From: Pontibacter sp. E15-1
GTDB taxonomy: Bacteria; Bacteroidota; Bacteroidia; Cytophagales; Hymenobacteraceae
Direction of reading: 5' to 3'
Assembly: GCF_022601975.1 (NCBI RefSeq)
Contig: NZ_JAKVIR010000021.1
Span: 52,771 to 116,770, forward strand
Length of the DNA stretch: 64,000 bases
Notes under the pieces: generated by a model
Databases searched by the model: none
What the model was told of the DNA's origin: nothing
The model's input: only the letters and a program-made list of their open reading frames with translations
Position numbers and translations under genes: made by a program
Shown here: piece after piece, positions 8,435-18,011 of the stretch
Layout: each line of letters starts with the position of its first letter
Position numbering within the stretch: position 1 is the stretch's first letter

Positions 8435-8692
8435 TTACAAAGCGGCTTTTTCAGCAGTGGTGTCAGCGGTATAGGTCTTGGCTGCTGGCTTTGGCTCCTC
8501 GCGCTTTGGGTTTTCGATGTCGTTTTTGATTTCATTAGTGGCATCCTTAAACTCCCGGATTCCGCGGCCAAGGCCTTTCGCCAGCTCAGGAATGCGCTTA
8601 GCCCCGAAGAGCAAAAGCACGGCAATAAGAATTATGATTACCTCTGTGCCTCCAAGGCCACCGATGAATACTAATATGTTGTTAAGCTCCAT
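8435..8692 (-). CDS. tatA: Sec-independent translocase protein TatA/E
   Basis: 85 aa from the ATG at 8692 (a TTG three codons upstream is less likely). The N-terminal membrane helix is around [20 protein letters not shown]. The [20 protein letters not shown] motif is diagnostic of TatA/TatE: the FG hinge followed by the amphipathic helix. The tail is charged and Pro/Lys-rich. TatA oligomers form the pore that exports folded twin-arginine proteins. No tatC or tatB is in the window, so the system is split across the genome. Confidence 0.9.
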   Translation of the reverse strand: MELNNILVFIGGLGGTEVIIILIAVLLLFGAKRIPELAKGLGRGIREFKDATNEIKNDIENPKREEPKPAAKTYTADTTAEKAAL

Positions 8693-8892
8693 AGTCGTCA
8701 ATTTAAATATTTTTTAGCTAATGTTGCGTGAGTATAAACGAAGGCGACATGCTTTCGGATTGCCTGGACGCACAATTAATCGGCAACCGGCAATACTTGG
8801 ACAAAGCTGTCTCGCTTTTCATACCCTGTAAAGCACGAGCGGCAAACAAAGTTCAATTCTGCTTCAAAAATGGCTAAATTTATACCCATTTC

Positions 8893-10023
8893 CTAGGCAT
8901 CGCCCTTCTCATCCATCGCTGCCTCACGGCTAACCTCTTCCACTTCAGCCTGAAAGATATAGCCTTTATCGGCTGCGTGCGCGGCGGCGGCAGTGGTTTC
9001 TTTCACCAACACGAGCTCTACCTCTCCGTTTAGCTTTAGCTCGTCGGCAATGCTGGTCACAGCCTGTGTGCGCGCCGCAACATTCACGTCCCGGATATAG
9101 ATCGCCATGATGCGACCGGGATAGTTCTTCACCACCTCGCGGTAGATGGGGGCATCCTGCTGGCCGCTGTCGCCGATCAGTATGAAATCAAGTTTCGGGT
9201 ATGTCATCAGGATGTTCTCGATCTCCTTGTACTTGTGGCTCATGTGGTCTGTGGACATGAATTTCGCTTCGTCGATGCCGAAGTCGCGGAGCAGCAGCGG
9301 CCCCTGCGGAATCTGGTTCAGTTCAAGAAAATGGTAGAGGAGGTCGTAATTATTCCAGGGGCTGCTGGAAACATAGAAGAAGGGGTTGTTGCGCTTCCCG
9401 TTGCGCCCAAGTTGCAGGGAGCGATAAAACTGAGAAACCCCATGAAAAGGAATCCGGGTATGTGCATTGTTCAGCAGCACGTTTCTACCGGTCTCCAGCA
9501 TGCTGGTGGCTCCTGTCCGTACGATGGTGTCGTCGATGTCGGAGATGATCCCATACTCGGCGTCAGGAGGCGGCACCAGCACAAAGGCCGTCTCCGTCAC
9601 CTCTTCCTCCAGCTTAACCGGGGCTTCCACAAGGCGCAGTTGGATGGGGTGCCAGATATCCTCTAACTCCAGCGGGGCGGCAGGTTCGATGTTGATCACA
9701 AAATAGCCTTCGGCGTCTGTTGTGATTTCGTGTTTTCGCCCCTGCAGGGTCAGTTGCACCCGCGCATTGGGAATCTCGTCACTCTCAAAGCGGCGGTACA
9801 TGTTCAGGAGGTTTTCCCATAGCGTATCGTCCTCCTCCGACCGGGTGATGCCCTTGTTCACCAGCACGCGCCCTTTCACATAGAGCCTGTCGGGGGTGCC
9901 GTAACTCCGGTAGGTCATGATCTGGAGCGGTTTGAGCATCCCCAGTTTGTTCTTGAGCGCAAACGTGAGGGAGTCGATTTTGCTTTCAGCCTTCAGTATT
10001 CCCTTAACTACCTTGTTTTTCAT
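8893..10023 (-). CDS. App1/LNS2-type phosphatase (DUF2183)
   Basis: 376 aa. The middle carries YGIISDIDDTIVRTGA with Asp162 and Asp164 of the HAD-like DxDxT motif, then FFYVSSSPWNNYDLL and DFILIGDSGQQDAPIY. These are the hallmark motifs of the App1 catalytic domain, first known from yeast phosphatidate phosphatase App1. An N-terminal domain (residues 1-150) contains a beta-rich segment (VQLTLQGRKHEITTDAEGYF) like a small carboxypeptidase-regulatory fold. There is no signal peptide, so it is probably cytosolic. It lies 57 bases downstream of the M48 lipoprotein gene on the same strand. Confidence 0.8.
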   Translation of the reverse strand: MKNKVVKGILKAESKIDSLTFALKNKLGMLKPLQIMTYRSYGTPDRLYVKGRVLVNKGITRSEEDDTLWENLLNMYRRFESDEIPNARVQLTLQGRKHEITTDAEGYFVINIEPAAPLELEDIWHPIQLRLVEAPVKLEEEVTETAFVLVPPPDAEYGIISDIDDTIVRTGATSMLETGRNVLLNNAHTRIPFHGVSQFYRSLQLGRNGKRNNPFFYVSSSPWNNYDLLYHFLELNQIPQGPLLLRDFGIDEAKFMSTDHMSHKYKEIENILMTYPKLDFILIGDSGQQDAPIYREVVKNYPGRIMAIYIRDVNVAARTQAVTSIADELKLNGEVELVLVKETTAAAAHAADKGYIFQAEVEEVSREAAMDEKGDA

Positions 10024-10080
10024 ATTTTTGATTAGGATGCGCTACACAACACCTGCTTTTGAGGGCAGCCATAGCAGAGG

Positions 10081-10917
10081 TTATAGGTTCAGTGCGTTTT
10101 TCAGCTGGTTGAAATCCGTGTCAGGGGCGGAGGTGATCTTACAGCCCTCTTTCTCGGCCTTCTGCGAAATCTGCTCGATGCGGTTGCCGGGGTTGGGGTG
10201 GGTGCTCAGAAACTCAGGAGGGGCTCCGCTCTGCGCCGCATCCTGCTCCAGCTTCTGAAAAAAGCCCGCCACTCCATCGCAGGCGTAATAGTTGGTGCCC
10301 CCCAGATACTCCACAGCGTAGCTGTCTGCCTCCGTTTCGGCGTCGCGGCTAAACTTCAGCCCCGCCAAGGAACCCGTCAGTTGGGCGGCGATCTGTTGCA
10401 GGGTACCCGGGTCGTTGCCCAATGCCACGGATAGCAGCAATGCTATACCGTAATCGCGCTGCAGTTGCTTGGCGCTATGCCGTCTGTCTGCGTGAGCAAT
10501 CTCGTGGGCCAGCACACCGGCAAAATGGTCTTCGTCGGCGAGGTACTTGATCAGGCCAGTGTATACATAGATGTGCCCGCCGGGGGTGGCGAAGGCATTC
10601 AGGGTTTGGTCGTCTTTGATCAGTTTCACGCTCCAGGGAAACTCCTGACGGTATTTCACTTTTCCCGAATTCAGAACTCGGTTCACGATTTTATCGAGGT
10701 GCTGGTAGGCCTGCTGGTCCTTTGCGCTGCTGCTGTTGCGCTCTATCAGCTTGCCCTGCGCCCGGTTGGTGGAGTCTATCTTCTCCGACACCTGCTGGCC
10801 CAGCTTGATGTCATCATCGACCGAGAAAAGTACCCCGTCACCGTTATCGCAACTGCCCATGAGCAACACGCCCAGGACACCCAGAAACCAAATCGAAATT
10901 TTACTGCTTTGAAGCAT
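10081..10917 (-). CDS. M48 family metalloprotease lipoprotein
   Basis: 278 aa. Lipoprotein signal ending LLMGSC with Cys23. The zinc motif is H138-E139-x-x-H142 in VLAHEIAHADRRHSAKQL, with the third Glu in SRDAETEADSYAVEYL. The C-terminal STHPNPGNRIEQISQKA is shared with the M48 protein at 3190-3999. It is a probable periplasmic quality-control protease of the LoiP/YcaL/BepA group. The downstream App1-type gene may be in the same transcript. Confidence 0.87.
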   Translation of the reverse strand: MLQSSKISIWFLGVLGVLLMGSCDNGDGVLFSVDDDIKLGQQVSEKIDSTNRAQGKLIERNSSSAKDQQAYQHLDKIVNRVLNSGKVKYRQEFPWSVKLIKDDQTLNAFATPGGHIYVYTGLIKYLADEDHFAGVLAHEIAHADRRHSAKQLQRDYGIALLLSVALGNDPGTLQQIAAQLTGSLAGLKFSRDAETEADSYAVEYLGGTNYYACDGVAGFFQKLEQDAAQSGAPPEFLSTHPNPGNRIEQISQKAEKEGCKITSAPDTDFNQLKNALNL

Positions 10918-11070
10918 ACCAGAATATGTGTGTGTTAGTACAACGCACCATCAGCCTTGGGTATACATTCGCTTTTTGTGAAAGAAAAAGTACCCTTTGT
11001 ACAAAATGGGCTTGCACAACACCATACGCAGTCAGGCCAAATTAGGATTTGCGCCGGGGCTCGGTTGCGT

Positions 11071-11475
11071 TCATTTCGTCTCGCGGAGCACCTGCCTGCT
11101 GAACAGGACCGACACCGCCAGCGTAAGCATCGCGATCACCAGCATGGCGGTGGTCAGCAGAAAGGCCATGCCTGCGGTATCGGCCGGTGTGGCGCTCTGT
11201 GCCTGTTGCCCCATGCCGAACAGGCGCAGGAAGTAGGTGGCCGAGCGCCAGCCAAGCAGCAACGTGAGCAGGGCGGCCTCAGCGGCCCCCAGCACGAAGC
11301 CCCAGCGTTTGCCACGGTTCAGAAAATGCCCCGCCGTAAGGCCGAGCAGGCCGCCCGCCACACCGGTATACAGCGCGGTCTTCGCCTGTTCGCCCGCCAG
11401 GTCGACGGCCACGACGCCACACGCCAGCATAAAGAACCCGAAGAAAGCGTAGAGGTAGGAGATATTCTTGTACAT
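11071..11475 (-). CDS. four-helix hypothetical membrane protein
   Basis: 134 aa from the ATG at 11475. An upstream start at 11571 is rejected because a promoter -10 element (11511-11518) lies between. Four hydrophobic segments are visible: about residues 6-24, 31-50, 57-75 and 105-125. A Gly-rich helix YTGVAGGLLGLTAGHFL is reminiscent of TMEM14-like proteins, but this is weak. No functional residues are recognised. Confidence 0.6.
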   Translation of the reverse strand: MYKNISYLYAFFGFFMLACGVVAVDLAGEQAKTALYTGVAGGLLGLTAGHFLNRGKRWGFVLGAAEAALLTLLLGWRSATYFLRLFGMGQQAQSATPADTAGMAFLLTTAMLVIAMLTLAVSVLFSRQVLRETK

Positions 11476-11510
11476 GGTATGATCCTGGTTGAAAGCGTGA
11501 AACGAAAGGA

Positions 11511-11518
11511 CAAATATA
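11511..11518 (-). promoter_or_regulatory. candidate -7 element (TAnnTTTG)
   Basis: Minus-strand TATATTTG, an exact match to the Bacteroidota -7 box, about 36 bases upstream of the ATG at 11475. No good TTG -33 box is present at the right spacing, so the call is tentative. Confidence 0.4.
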
Positions 11519-11629
11519 GGGCAAATCCCAATTAACCCCTGCAGCAGTCTTGATGGGCCGCTTGATGGCACAACTTTTACCCCGTTCCGAAGTATGAAGT
11601 GCTGAGGCGCGCATTCAAGGCCTCATACA

Positions 11630-12712
11630 ATGGCGAAGAAACACGATTATCACGAATTATACGCTGACCCCTCCAAGTCGGCAAACAGGGCAGGCCTGCG
11701 CTATACCACCGACGCAAAGCACGGCTATACCCGGAAAAAGGCCGGTAAAGGATTTTTTTACCTGGACGAGAAACAAGAGCGCGTAACAGACGAAACAGTG
11801 CTGGAGCGCCTGAAAGGGCTGGTTATACCCCCCGCCTGGACGGATGTGTGGATTTGCAAATCTGCGAAGGGGCACCTGCAGGCCACGGGCCGCGATGAGA
11901 AGGGCCGCAAGCAATACATCTACCATCCGAAGTGGCAGGAGGCCCGCAGCCTTACCAAGTTCGGGCGCATGATTGAGTTTGGCCGGCAATTGCCCAAGCT
12001 GCGCGAGTGCATCCATACCGATATCGGCTCCCGGAAACTGGATCGCCGGAAGGTGACGGCCCTGGTGCTCTCGCTAATGGACAACGCCCTGATCCGCGTC
12101 GGGAACCGCCACTACGCCAAGTCCAACAAGTCCTATGGCCTCACCACCCTGCGCGACAAGCACGTGACGATCGAGGGAAGCAGTATCCGGTTCTCGTTTA
12201 AGGGCAAAAAAGGGGTGGAGCACGAAATAGACCTCAACGACCGTAGGCTGGCGCGCCTCGTAAAACAATGCCGCGATATCCCGGGGTATGACCTCTTTCA
12301 GTATTTCGATGAGAACGGCGATCGGCAGACGCTGGAGTCGGGGGATGTGAACGAGTACCTGCGCGAAGTGACCACCGAGGACTTCACCGCAAAGGATTTC
12401 AGAACGTGGGGAGGCACCGTGAAGATGGTAGAGTGCCTGGAGCAGGTGTTGGAGCAGGACGGCAACCTCGACAAGGAAAAGCACATCAAAGAGGCCGTGA
12501 AGGAAGTGGCCAAGGGCTTAGGCAACACACCGAGTGTTTGCAGCAAATACTACATACACCCCGAAGTGGTGAACCTGTTCAGGGAAGACAAACTGCTGCA
12601 ATACCTCAAGCGCCACCATGAGAACTCCGCTGAAATAGAGCACCTGACAGGTACAGAGGGGTTCGTGCTGAAAATGCTGCAACAGGTGGCCAAGGAAAAA
12701 AAGTTGGCCTAA
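11630..12712 (+). CDS. DNA topoisomerase IB (poxvirus/bacterial type)
   Basis: 360 aa, typical for bacterial TopIB. The N-terminal domain carries RAGLRYTTDAKHGYTRKK and VIPPAWTDVWICKSAKGHLQATGRD. The catalytic domain has LMDNALIRVGNRHYAKSNKSYGLTTL with catalytic Arg, FKGKKGVEH, and TPSVCSKYYIHPEVV, in which Tyr308 (before Ile-His-Pro) should form the 3'-phosphotyrosyl link. It relaxes supercoils without ATP. The gene is single and closed by a terminator. Type IB enzymes are sporadic in bacteria but not rare in Bacteroidota. Confidence 0.9.
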   Translation: MAKKHDYHELYADPSKSANRAGLRYTTDAKHGYTRKKAGKGFFYLDEKQERVTDETVLERLKGLVIPPAWTDVWICKSAKGHLQATGRDEKGRKQYIYHPKWQEARSLTKFGRMIEFGRQLPKLRECIHTDIGSRKLDRRKVTALVLSLMDNALIRVGNRHYAKSNKSYGLTTLRDKHVTIEGSSIRFSFKGKKGVEHEIDLNDRRLARLVKQCRDIPGYDLFQYFDENGDRQTLESGDVNEYLREVTTEDFTAKDFRTWGGTVKMVECLEQVLEQDGNLDKEKHIKEAVKEVAKGLGNTPSVCSKYYIHPEVVNLFREDKLLQYLKRHHENSAEIEHLTGTEGFVLKMLQQVAKEKKLA

Positions 12713-12733
12713 AAGGATAGCGTAATAAACGAT

Positions 12734-12776
12734 AAAAAAGGAGCCCGGAAATAACATACTTTCGGGCTCCTTTTTT
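12734..12776 (+). terminator. rho-independent terminator after topoisomerase IB
   Basis: A stem of about 14 bp (ending GGAGCCCG / CGGGCTCC) followed by seven T. Confidence 0.8.
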
Positions 12777-13184
12777 TATTAAGCTTTTCTTTCTTTTTTC
12801 TCAGCCAATGCCCAGTTCAAATAGAGGGCGCGCATGTATAGGAACTTGTTTGGGAGTGAAATATACCCCATTCCTAACCTATTTGAAGGAGGCTTATTAC
12901 CAGGAGCTGAATTTTCTTACTTCAAAGTAAACGGTATGCACTCCTTTCAACGGGGTAGGGTATAAGCAAAGGCCATACCCCAACCAGTTATACCCTAACC
13001 AAAAAATCATACCACCCTACAGGTATAAAATGCCATGCTGCGTGGGTATGAGGCAGTTCTGGAAAACCGCTTGCTCTTTATGGGGTATACCTAAAGTAAC
13101 TACCCAGGCTCAGATGCTAATTTTATTTGTGTTACGATGCATCCGATGATGGGAAATTGATTGAATCTAACTAAAACGAAGGGT
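12777..13184. other. gene-free spacer dense in GGTAT/ATACC motifs
   Basis: No credible reading frame or RNA. The stretch is striking for about ten copies of GGTAT or its complement between about 12863 and 13184, including one full GGTATACC palindrome at 13084-13091. It probably holds the promoter of the downstream dehydrogenase, but no exact TAnnTTTG box was found. Confidence 0.6.
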
Positions 13185-14180
13185 ATGGAAGTTGTTTTTT
13201 TTAGTGCCAAAGCCTACGACAAGCAGTTTTTTAGGGAGGCGAATAAGGAGTTTGACTTTGAGATGAAGTTTCTGGAGGTGCATCTGCAGAAAAGTACTGC
13301 CGTGCTTGCCAAAGGGTATAAAACGGTGTGTGTTTTCGTGAACGACACCTTGGACGCCGAGGTATTAAAGGCTTTGTCGGAGCAGGGGGTGCAGGTGGTG
13401 GCACTGCGCTGTGCCGGCTACAATAACGTGGACCTGAAGGCAGCCGATGCATTGGGTATAAAGGTGGTGCGGGTGCCCGCGTATTCGCCCTATGCTGTAG
13501 CCGAGCATACCCTTGCCCTGATCCTGACCCTGAACCGCAAGACGCACCGCGCCTACAACAGGGTGCGGGAAGGCAATTTTGCCCTAAACGGACTCATGGG
13601 CTTTGACCTGCACGGCAGAACCGTCGGGCTGATTGGCTTAGGCAAGATTGGGCTCGTGACCGCGGGCATCCTGAGGGGCTTCGGCTGCAGGGTGTTGGGG
13701 TATGATATCGTAAAGCCTGAGGCTGCGGATAGCCTGGGCATCGCGTGCACAGACCTCGATACGTTGTATAACCAGTCCGACATTATCTCCCTGCACTGTC
13801 CGCTTACCCCAGCCACGCGCCATCTTATTTCGGCTGAAAGTATCGCCAAAATGAAAAAAGGGGTGATGCTGATCAACACGAGCCGCGGCGCGCTTATCGA
13901 CACTGCCGCCGTGATCGATGCCCTGAAAACTAGCCACATCAGTTACCTGGGCCTGGATGTGTATGAGGAAGAGGGTGACCTGTTCTTTGAGGATATGTCT
14001 GATAAAGTGATTCAGGACGATGTTTTTATGCGGCTGCTGTCTTTTAACAACGTCCTGATCACGGGGCACCAGGCCTTCTTCACCAGCGAGGCCATGCAGG
14101 CCATCGCAAACGTGACGCTACAGAACATCCAGGAGTTTACGACAGGCACACAACTCACAAACGAGGTGAAAAGTGGCTGA
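13185..14180 (+). CDS. D-2-hydroxyacid dehydrogenase, D-lactate dehydrogenase type
   Basis: 331 aa from the ATG at 13185; a TTG eight codons upstream is rejected. It carries the Rossmann motif [17 protein letters not shown], the substrate Arg in [10 protein letters not shown], the SLHCPLTP and [11 protein letters not shown] motifs, and a C-terminal His in ITGHQAFFT. Length and the N-terminus ([14 protein letters not shown]) match the fermentative D-lactate dehydrogenase LdhA, which reduces pyruvate with NADH. The gene is monocistronic. I leave the symbol blank because other 2-ketoacids are possible substrates. Confidence 0.85.
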   Translation: MEVVFFSAKAYDKQFFREANKEFDFEMKFLEVHLQKSTAVLAKGYKTVCVFVNDTLDAEVLKALSEQGVQVVALRCAGYNNVDLKAADALGIKVVRVPAYSPYAVAEHTLALILTLNRKTHRAYNRVREGNFALNGLMGFDLHGRTVGLIGLGKIGLVTAGILRGFGCRVLGYDIVKPEAADSLGIACTDLDTLYNQSDIISLHCPLTPATRHLISAESIAKMKKGVMLINTSRGALIDTAAVIDALKTSHISYLGLDVYEEEGDLFFEDMSDKVIQDDVFMRLLSFNNVLITGHQAFFTSEAMQAIANVTLQNIQEFTTGTQLTNEVKSG

Positions 14181-14291
14181 TCTTAAAAGTACTCCCCCAA
14201 AAAAGGAAAACTAAGTTCTACCACTTTCAAAGCATTCAGCGCAACTTTTGAGAAGAGAACAATATCCCGCTTTCGAAAAGCAGAACATACC

Positions 14292-15932
14292 TTAATTTCC
14301 CTCGCGGTCATAGGCAAATTCACGCACATCACGGGAAGTCATGTCTCTTGCCTCCGTGCCGAAGGAGAGGTTGTTCCCCCTTTTCGTATCATATATCCTG
14401 GTCATTTTCCGTAAACCACCCACCGACGAGCTATCAGCGATGGTGTCTTCTCCGCGGCCCCCATAAATTTCGAGTAGGATGCCCTGCCGTACATTTCCTC
14501 GTACTGTAAACGTGTCGTCTCCGGGCAAGCCATACAGCGTGATGCGCTCAGTCTCGTCGCGGTTAAAGACGCGGTGGTAAAGCGGGGAGGTATGGGGACT
14601 GGCTGATTTACCACGGTATACGGTTACCTCGGTCTGGGCATCGCTCAGGCGATTTAGGGCAAAAAACTCATCTTCATCAGTTCCCGCAATCGCGACGTGT
14701 TCGGCTAGGAGGAGGTATATTTCCTTTGCAACCTTGGGCAGTTGGTCGCGCCGGCTTTTCAGGTTACGGATGGTTTGTGCTCCGTACTGACGGTATATGG
14801 GCGGTGGCAGCCTGCGTATAGCCTGCATGATCACCGCATCCGTCAACTGCCGCTGCATGTCTCCGGCTATCTGTAGCCAGTCCTGTAAACTCAGCTCGTT
14901 CAGCAAGCGCTCATCCATAAACTGCGCATTGATCAGGTAGGCTTTCACATCGTTTATTTCCTCATCAAAACTATGGAATTTGCGCACCAGGAACTTGCTT
15001 GTCGCGATGGCGGGCACGAGGCCGTCGTCCATCTTCATGAACACCTGGTCCCGGTCTTTCGGAATGGGGGTAAAGGTAAATTCCGACCCGTTTTTTTCTA
15101 CAGCCCATTCCCACTGACGTTTGTGCCGGTCCCAATCCCCGAGCAGCACATCGAGCAGACGGGCCCGCGCAAAAGCCTTTTGATTAAAACGGTAGTTGTT
15201 TCGGGCATACCGCTGTTGGAAGGCCTTGTCAGAATCCTCAAAATCAACGGTGGTGCCATGGGCCGGAGAGAGGTCGGCGGTGGACTCGAATTTCTCCTGC
15301 AGCAGGAAGAGCTTGCCCTGCACCTCAGGCGCATACGGGCCGAAGCTGGTGTCTTGCTTGTCCACGTAGAAAATGCGCGGATTGGAATGGTATACCCCCG
15401 TGGCCGCAGCCAGCACAGGCACGACCAATGCCGCATACGGGTTGCTCGCCGAGGTTTGGTCGCGGAGCACGTTGGCCACGAAGGTGCGCCGCCAGAAGGG
15501 CGGCACCACGGAGACAGGGTTCTTGTCGAGGGAGCGCAGGGCATACAGTCGTCCGAGGCTGTCCTGCAGCGTAAAGCTGGTGGTCTGGAAGCCGCCCCCT
15601 TTTTTCTCGATGGTTAGCCCGCCATATAGCTCTTGGAGCCGCAGCACCGGCACTTTTACCGGGGTGGTCCAGGCCTTGCGGTTATGGTCGCCCCAGAAAA
15701 ACCGGTGAAAGCCGCTGCGGTCGTAATGGCGTCCCGCGATGGCCCATACACTGTCTGGCCCGACTGGGGCCATACCCGGCAGTTCGTCGGCAGAGACACG
15801 GGCATCTTCCTGAAAAAAGTTCTCATCCACACAGCTGCTCAGACAGAAAACGACAGCCAGCGGCAGCAGCCAGCGCAAACAAGGGGTGGGAGTGGGATGT
15901 CGGAACAAAAAACAGGTATAGGTTGAAATCAT
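14292..15932 (-). CDS. large lipoprotein with kinase-like motifs and Asp-rich C-terminal repeats
   Basis: 546 aa from the ATG at 15932; a Met ten codons earlier lies inside the preceding terminator. Lipoprotein signal ends FCLSSC (Cys34). Residues about 90-145 hold a strand pattern ending LYALRSLDKNP. Then comes LLDVLLGDWDRHKRQWEW with Asp268, and 24 residues later PIPKDRDQVF with Asp293 and Asp295. A 'GxxDRHxxx' loop followed by a 'P-I-x-x-D-x-D' loop is the layout of HipA/FAM20/PI4K-like kinases, so a secreted kinase-like fold is plausible. The C-terminus has LPGDDTFTVRG and YGGRGEDTIADSS, RTX-like strings. I recall the same core inside much larger Bacteroidota metallophosphoesterase/outer-membrane fusions. 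Activity is unproven. Confidence 0.65.
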   Translation of the reverse strand: MISTYTCFLFRHPTPTPCLRWLLPLAVVFCLSSCVDENFFQEDARVSADELPGMAPVGPDSVWAIAGRHYDRSGFHRFFWGDHNRKAWTTPVKVPVLRLQELYGGLTIEKKGGGFQTTSFTLQDSLGRLYALRSLDKNPVSVVPPFWRRTFVANVLRDQTSASNPYAALVVPVLAAATGVYHSNPRIFYVDKQDTSFGPYAPEVQGKLFLLQEKFESTADLSPAHGTTVDFEDSDKAFQQRYARNNYRFNQKAFARARLLDVLLGDWDRHKRQWEWAVEKNGSEFTFTPIPKDRDQVFMKMDDGLVPAIATSKFLVRKFHSFDEEINDVKAYLINAQFMDERLLNELSLQDWLQIAGDMQRQLTDAVIMQAIRRLPPPIYRQYGAQTIRNLKSRRDQLPKVAKEIYLLLAEHVAIAGTDEDEFFALNRLSDAQTEVTVYRGKSASPHTSPLYHRVFNRDETERITLYGLPGDDTFTVRGNVRQGILLEIYGGRGEDTIADSSSVGGLRKMTRIYDTKRGNNLSFGTEARDMTSRDVREFAYDREGN

Positions 15933-15973
15933 AAAAGCGAGGCACACCGCTTTGATGGGCATGCCTCGCTTTT
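15933..15973 (-). terminator. terminator after pgi
   Basis: A 12-bp stem (15933-15944 with 15962-15973) ending in four T on the minus strand, just downstream of the pgi stop. It directly abuts the start codon of the next minus-strand gene. Confidence 0.7.
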
Positions 15974-15994
15974 AACGTATCCTCTACGGCCTTG

Positions 15995-17641
15995 TTAGCG
16001 GTTATTTTTGTAGTAGTTGATCAGGCCGGTGGTGGAGCTGTCGTGGTCGCCCTGTTTGTCGCCCAGCAGCTCGCCTTCGATGGATCCGGCCAGTTGCTTG
16101 CCCAGCTCCACGCCCCACTGGTCGAAACTGTACACGTTCCAGATCACGCCCTGCACAAACGTCTTGTGCTCATACATGGCGATCAGCTTGCCCAGGGTAT
16201 ACGGCGTCAGGAGCTTGAACATGATGGAGGTGGTAGGCTTGTTGCCCTCAAAAATCTTGTGAGGCACCAGTTGCTCCAGTTCATCGCTGCTTAGGTTTTT
16301 AGAGCTGAGCTCCTCGCGCACCTCTTCCTCGGTTTTTCCTTTCATCAGGGCCTCGGTCTGGGCAAAGAAGTTGGAAAGGAGCAGGGCGTGGTGATCGCCA
16401 ACCGGGTTGTGGCTGATGGCCGGGGCGATGAAGTCGCTCGGGATCAGCACCGTGCCTTGGTGTATAAGCTGGAAGAAGGAGTGCTGGCTATTGGTGCCGG
16501 CGGCCCCCCAGATGACAGGCTGCGTCTGGTAGGAGACAGGCTTGCCATCGCGTCCGGCGCTTTTGCCGTTGCTTTCCATCATCAGTTGCTGCAGGTAGTC
16601 GGGCAGCAGGCGCAGATACTGGTCGTAGGGCAGCACGGCGTGGGTCTGGCACCCGAAAAAGTTTGTGTACCAGACGCTCAGCAAGGCCAGCTGCACGGGT
16701 ATGTTCTGGCGGAGCGGTGTCTCACGGAAATGGGTATCCATGGCTTCGGCGCCTTTCAGCAATTCCTCAAACTTGTCGTAGCCCAGGGCGCAGGCAATGG
16801 AAAGGCCGATGGCAGACCAGAGCGAGAAGCGGCCGCCTACCCAGTCCCAGAAGCGGAAGGCGTTTTCCGGGGCTATGCCAAATTCCACCACGGCCTCCAC
16901 GTTAGTGGAAAGCGCAATGAAGTGCTTCTTGATATGCGCCTTGTCCTGCGCTTTCTTCAGGAACCAGTCGCGGGCCGTTTTGGCGTTGGTGATGGTCTCC
17001 TTGGTGGTGAAGGTTTTGGAGGCGATGATAAACAGCGTGGTCTCCGGGTCCAGGTGGCGCAGCACTTCCGCCGCGTCGGTGCCGTCCACGTTCGAGATGA
17101 AGCTGATCTGGAAACCTTCCTGCTGGTAGCTTTTGAGGGCCTCGCATACCATCTGCGGGCCCAGGTCGGAGCCCCCGATGCCGATATTCACGATATGGTT
17201 TATTTTCTTGCCGCTATACCCCGTCCAGGCGCCGCTGTGCAGTTGCTGGCAAAACGCCTTCATCTGCCGCTGCACATCGCGTACTTCGTCCAGTATGTTT
17301 TCGCCGTTCAGCTCCAGTTTCTCATCCGAGAAATTGCGCAGGGCTGTGTGCAGCACCGCCCTGCCCTCGGTGGCGTTAATGGCCTCCCCCCGGAACATGC
17401 TTTCAATGGCGGCTGGCAACTCCAGTTCCTGGGCAAGCTCCGTGAGCAACTGCATGGTCTCCTCCGTCACGCGGTTTTTAGAGAGGTCAATCAGCATGTC
17501 ATCGAGTTGCAGCGAGAACTTCTCAAAACGCGAAGGATCCTGCGCAAAAAGGTCGCGCAGGTGCTTGGGCGCTACCTCCTGGTAATGCGCGGTTAGTTTT
17601 TGCCAGGCGGCGGCTTGTGTCGGGGATTGGTTTTTTAGCAT
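15995..17641 (-). CDS. pgi: glucose-6-phosphate isomerase
   Basis: 548 aa, the length of the long bacterial form (E. coli 549). Signatures: [51 protein letters not shown], and the C-terminal [11 protein letters not shown]. It interconverts glucose-6-P and fructose-6-P in the cytosol. The gene stands alone with its own terminator. It connects the nearby HAD/GH65/PfkB/FbaA genes to glycolysis. Confidence 0.97.
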   Translation of the reverse strand: MLKNQSPTQAAAWQKLTAHYQEVAPKHLRDLFAQDPSRFEKFSLQLDDMLIDLSKNRVTEETMQLLTELAQELELPAAIESMFRGEAINATEGRAVLHTALRNFSDEKLELNGENILDEVRDVQRQMKAFCQQLHSGAWTGYSGKKINHIVNIGIGGSDLGPQMVCEALKSYQQEGFQISFISNVDGTDAAEVLRHLDPETTLFIIASKTFTTKETITNAKTARDWFLKKAQDKAHIKKHFIALSTNVEAVVEFGIAPENAFRFWDWVGGRFSLWSAIGLSIACALGYDKFEELLKGAEAMDTHFRETPLRQNIPVQLALLSVWYTNFFGCQTHAVLPYDQYLRLLPDYLQQLMMESNGKSAGRDGKPVSYQTQPVIWGAAGTNSQHSFFQLIHQGTVLIPSDFIAPAISHNPVGDHHALLLSNFFAQTEALMKGKTEEEVREELSSKNLSSDELEQLVPHKIFEGNKPTTSIMFKLLTPYTLGKLIAMYEHKTFVQGVIWNVYSFDQWGVELGKQLAGSIEGELLGDKQGDHDSSTTGLINYYKNNR

Positions 17642-18011
17642 CGTTTTATATGTCAGTTATTTGTTCTCCCTCTTAATTAACGCTAGCCAGAGTGAAGAAC
17701 AGAAGAAGAAATGCGGAATAGCGCTGCTCCCGCAACGGCATGTATGATTCCTCAAAAATAGAAATTTATGGGGTTTGATGGTACGCATTCAAAAAAGTTG
17801 CCCCATGATTTTTCTATAAAACGGTATGAATCATTGTATATCAGTGTTTTACGTGTTTAATTTAATCTTCCTTATAGGTATAGGTTGGAGAGTTTTGTTT
17901 CGCAGAACAGCTGTTACCCCCTGACAATCACTGCGATTGACTGCTGATCGCCAACCCGAACCGCGGGTAAACCCGTTTCCACTAGAATACATTTATACAT
18001 AGCTGAAGCCT
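17642..18011. other. intergenic region between divergent pgi and P-type ATPase genes
   Basis: 370 bases, AT-rich in the middle (17760-17880). It must hold both promoters. I see no exact TAnnTTTG box, hairpin or reading frame worth calling. Confidence 0.5.

Noticed and set aside
16388-17596. 402-aa plus-strand frame opposite pgi
   Set aside because: pgi is unmistakable on the other strand.
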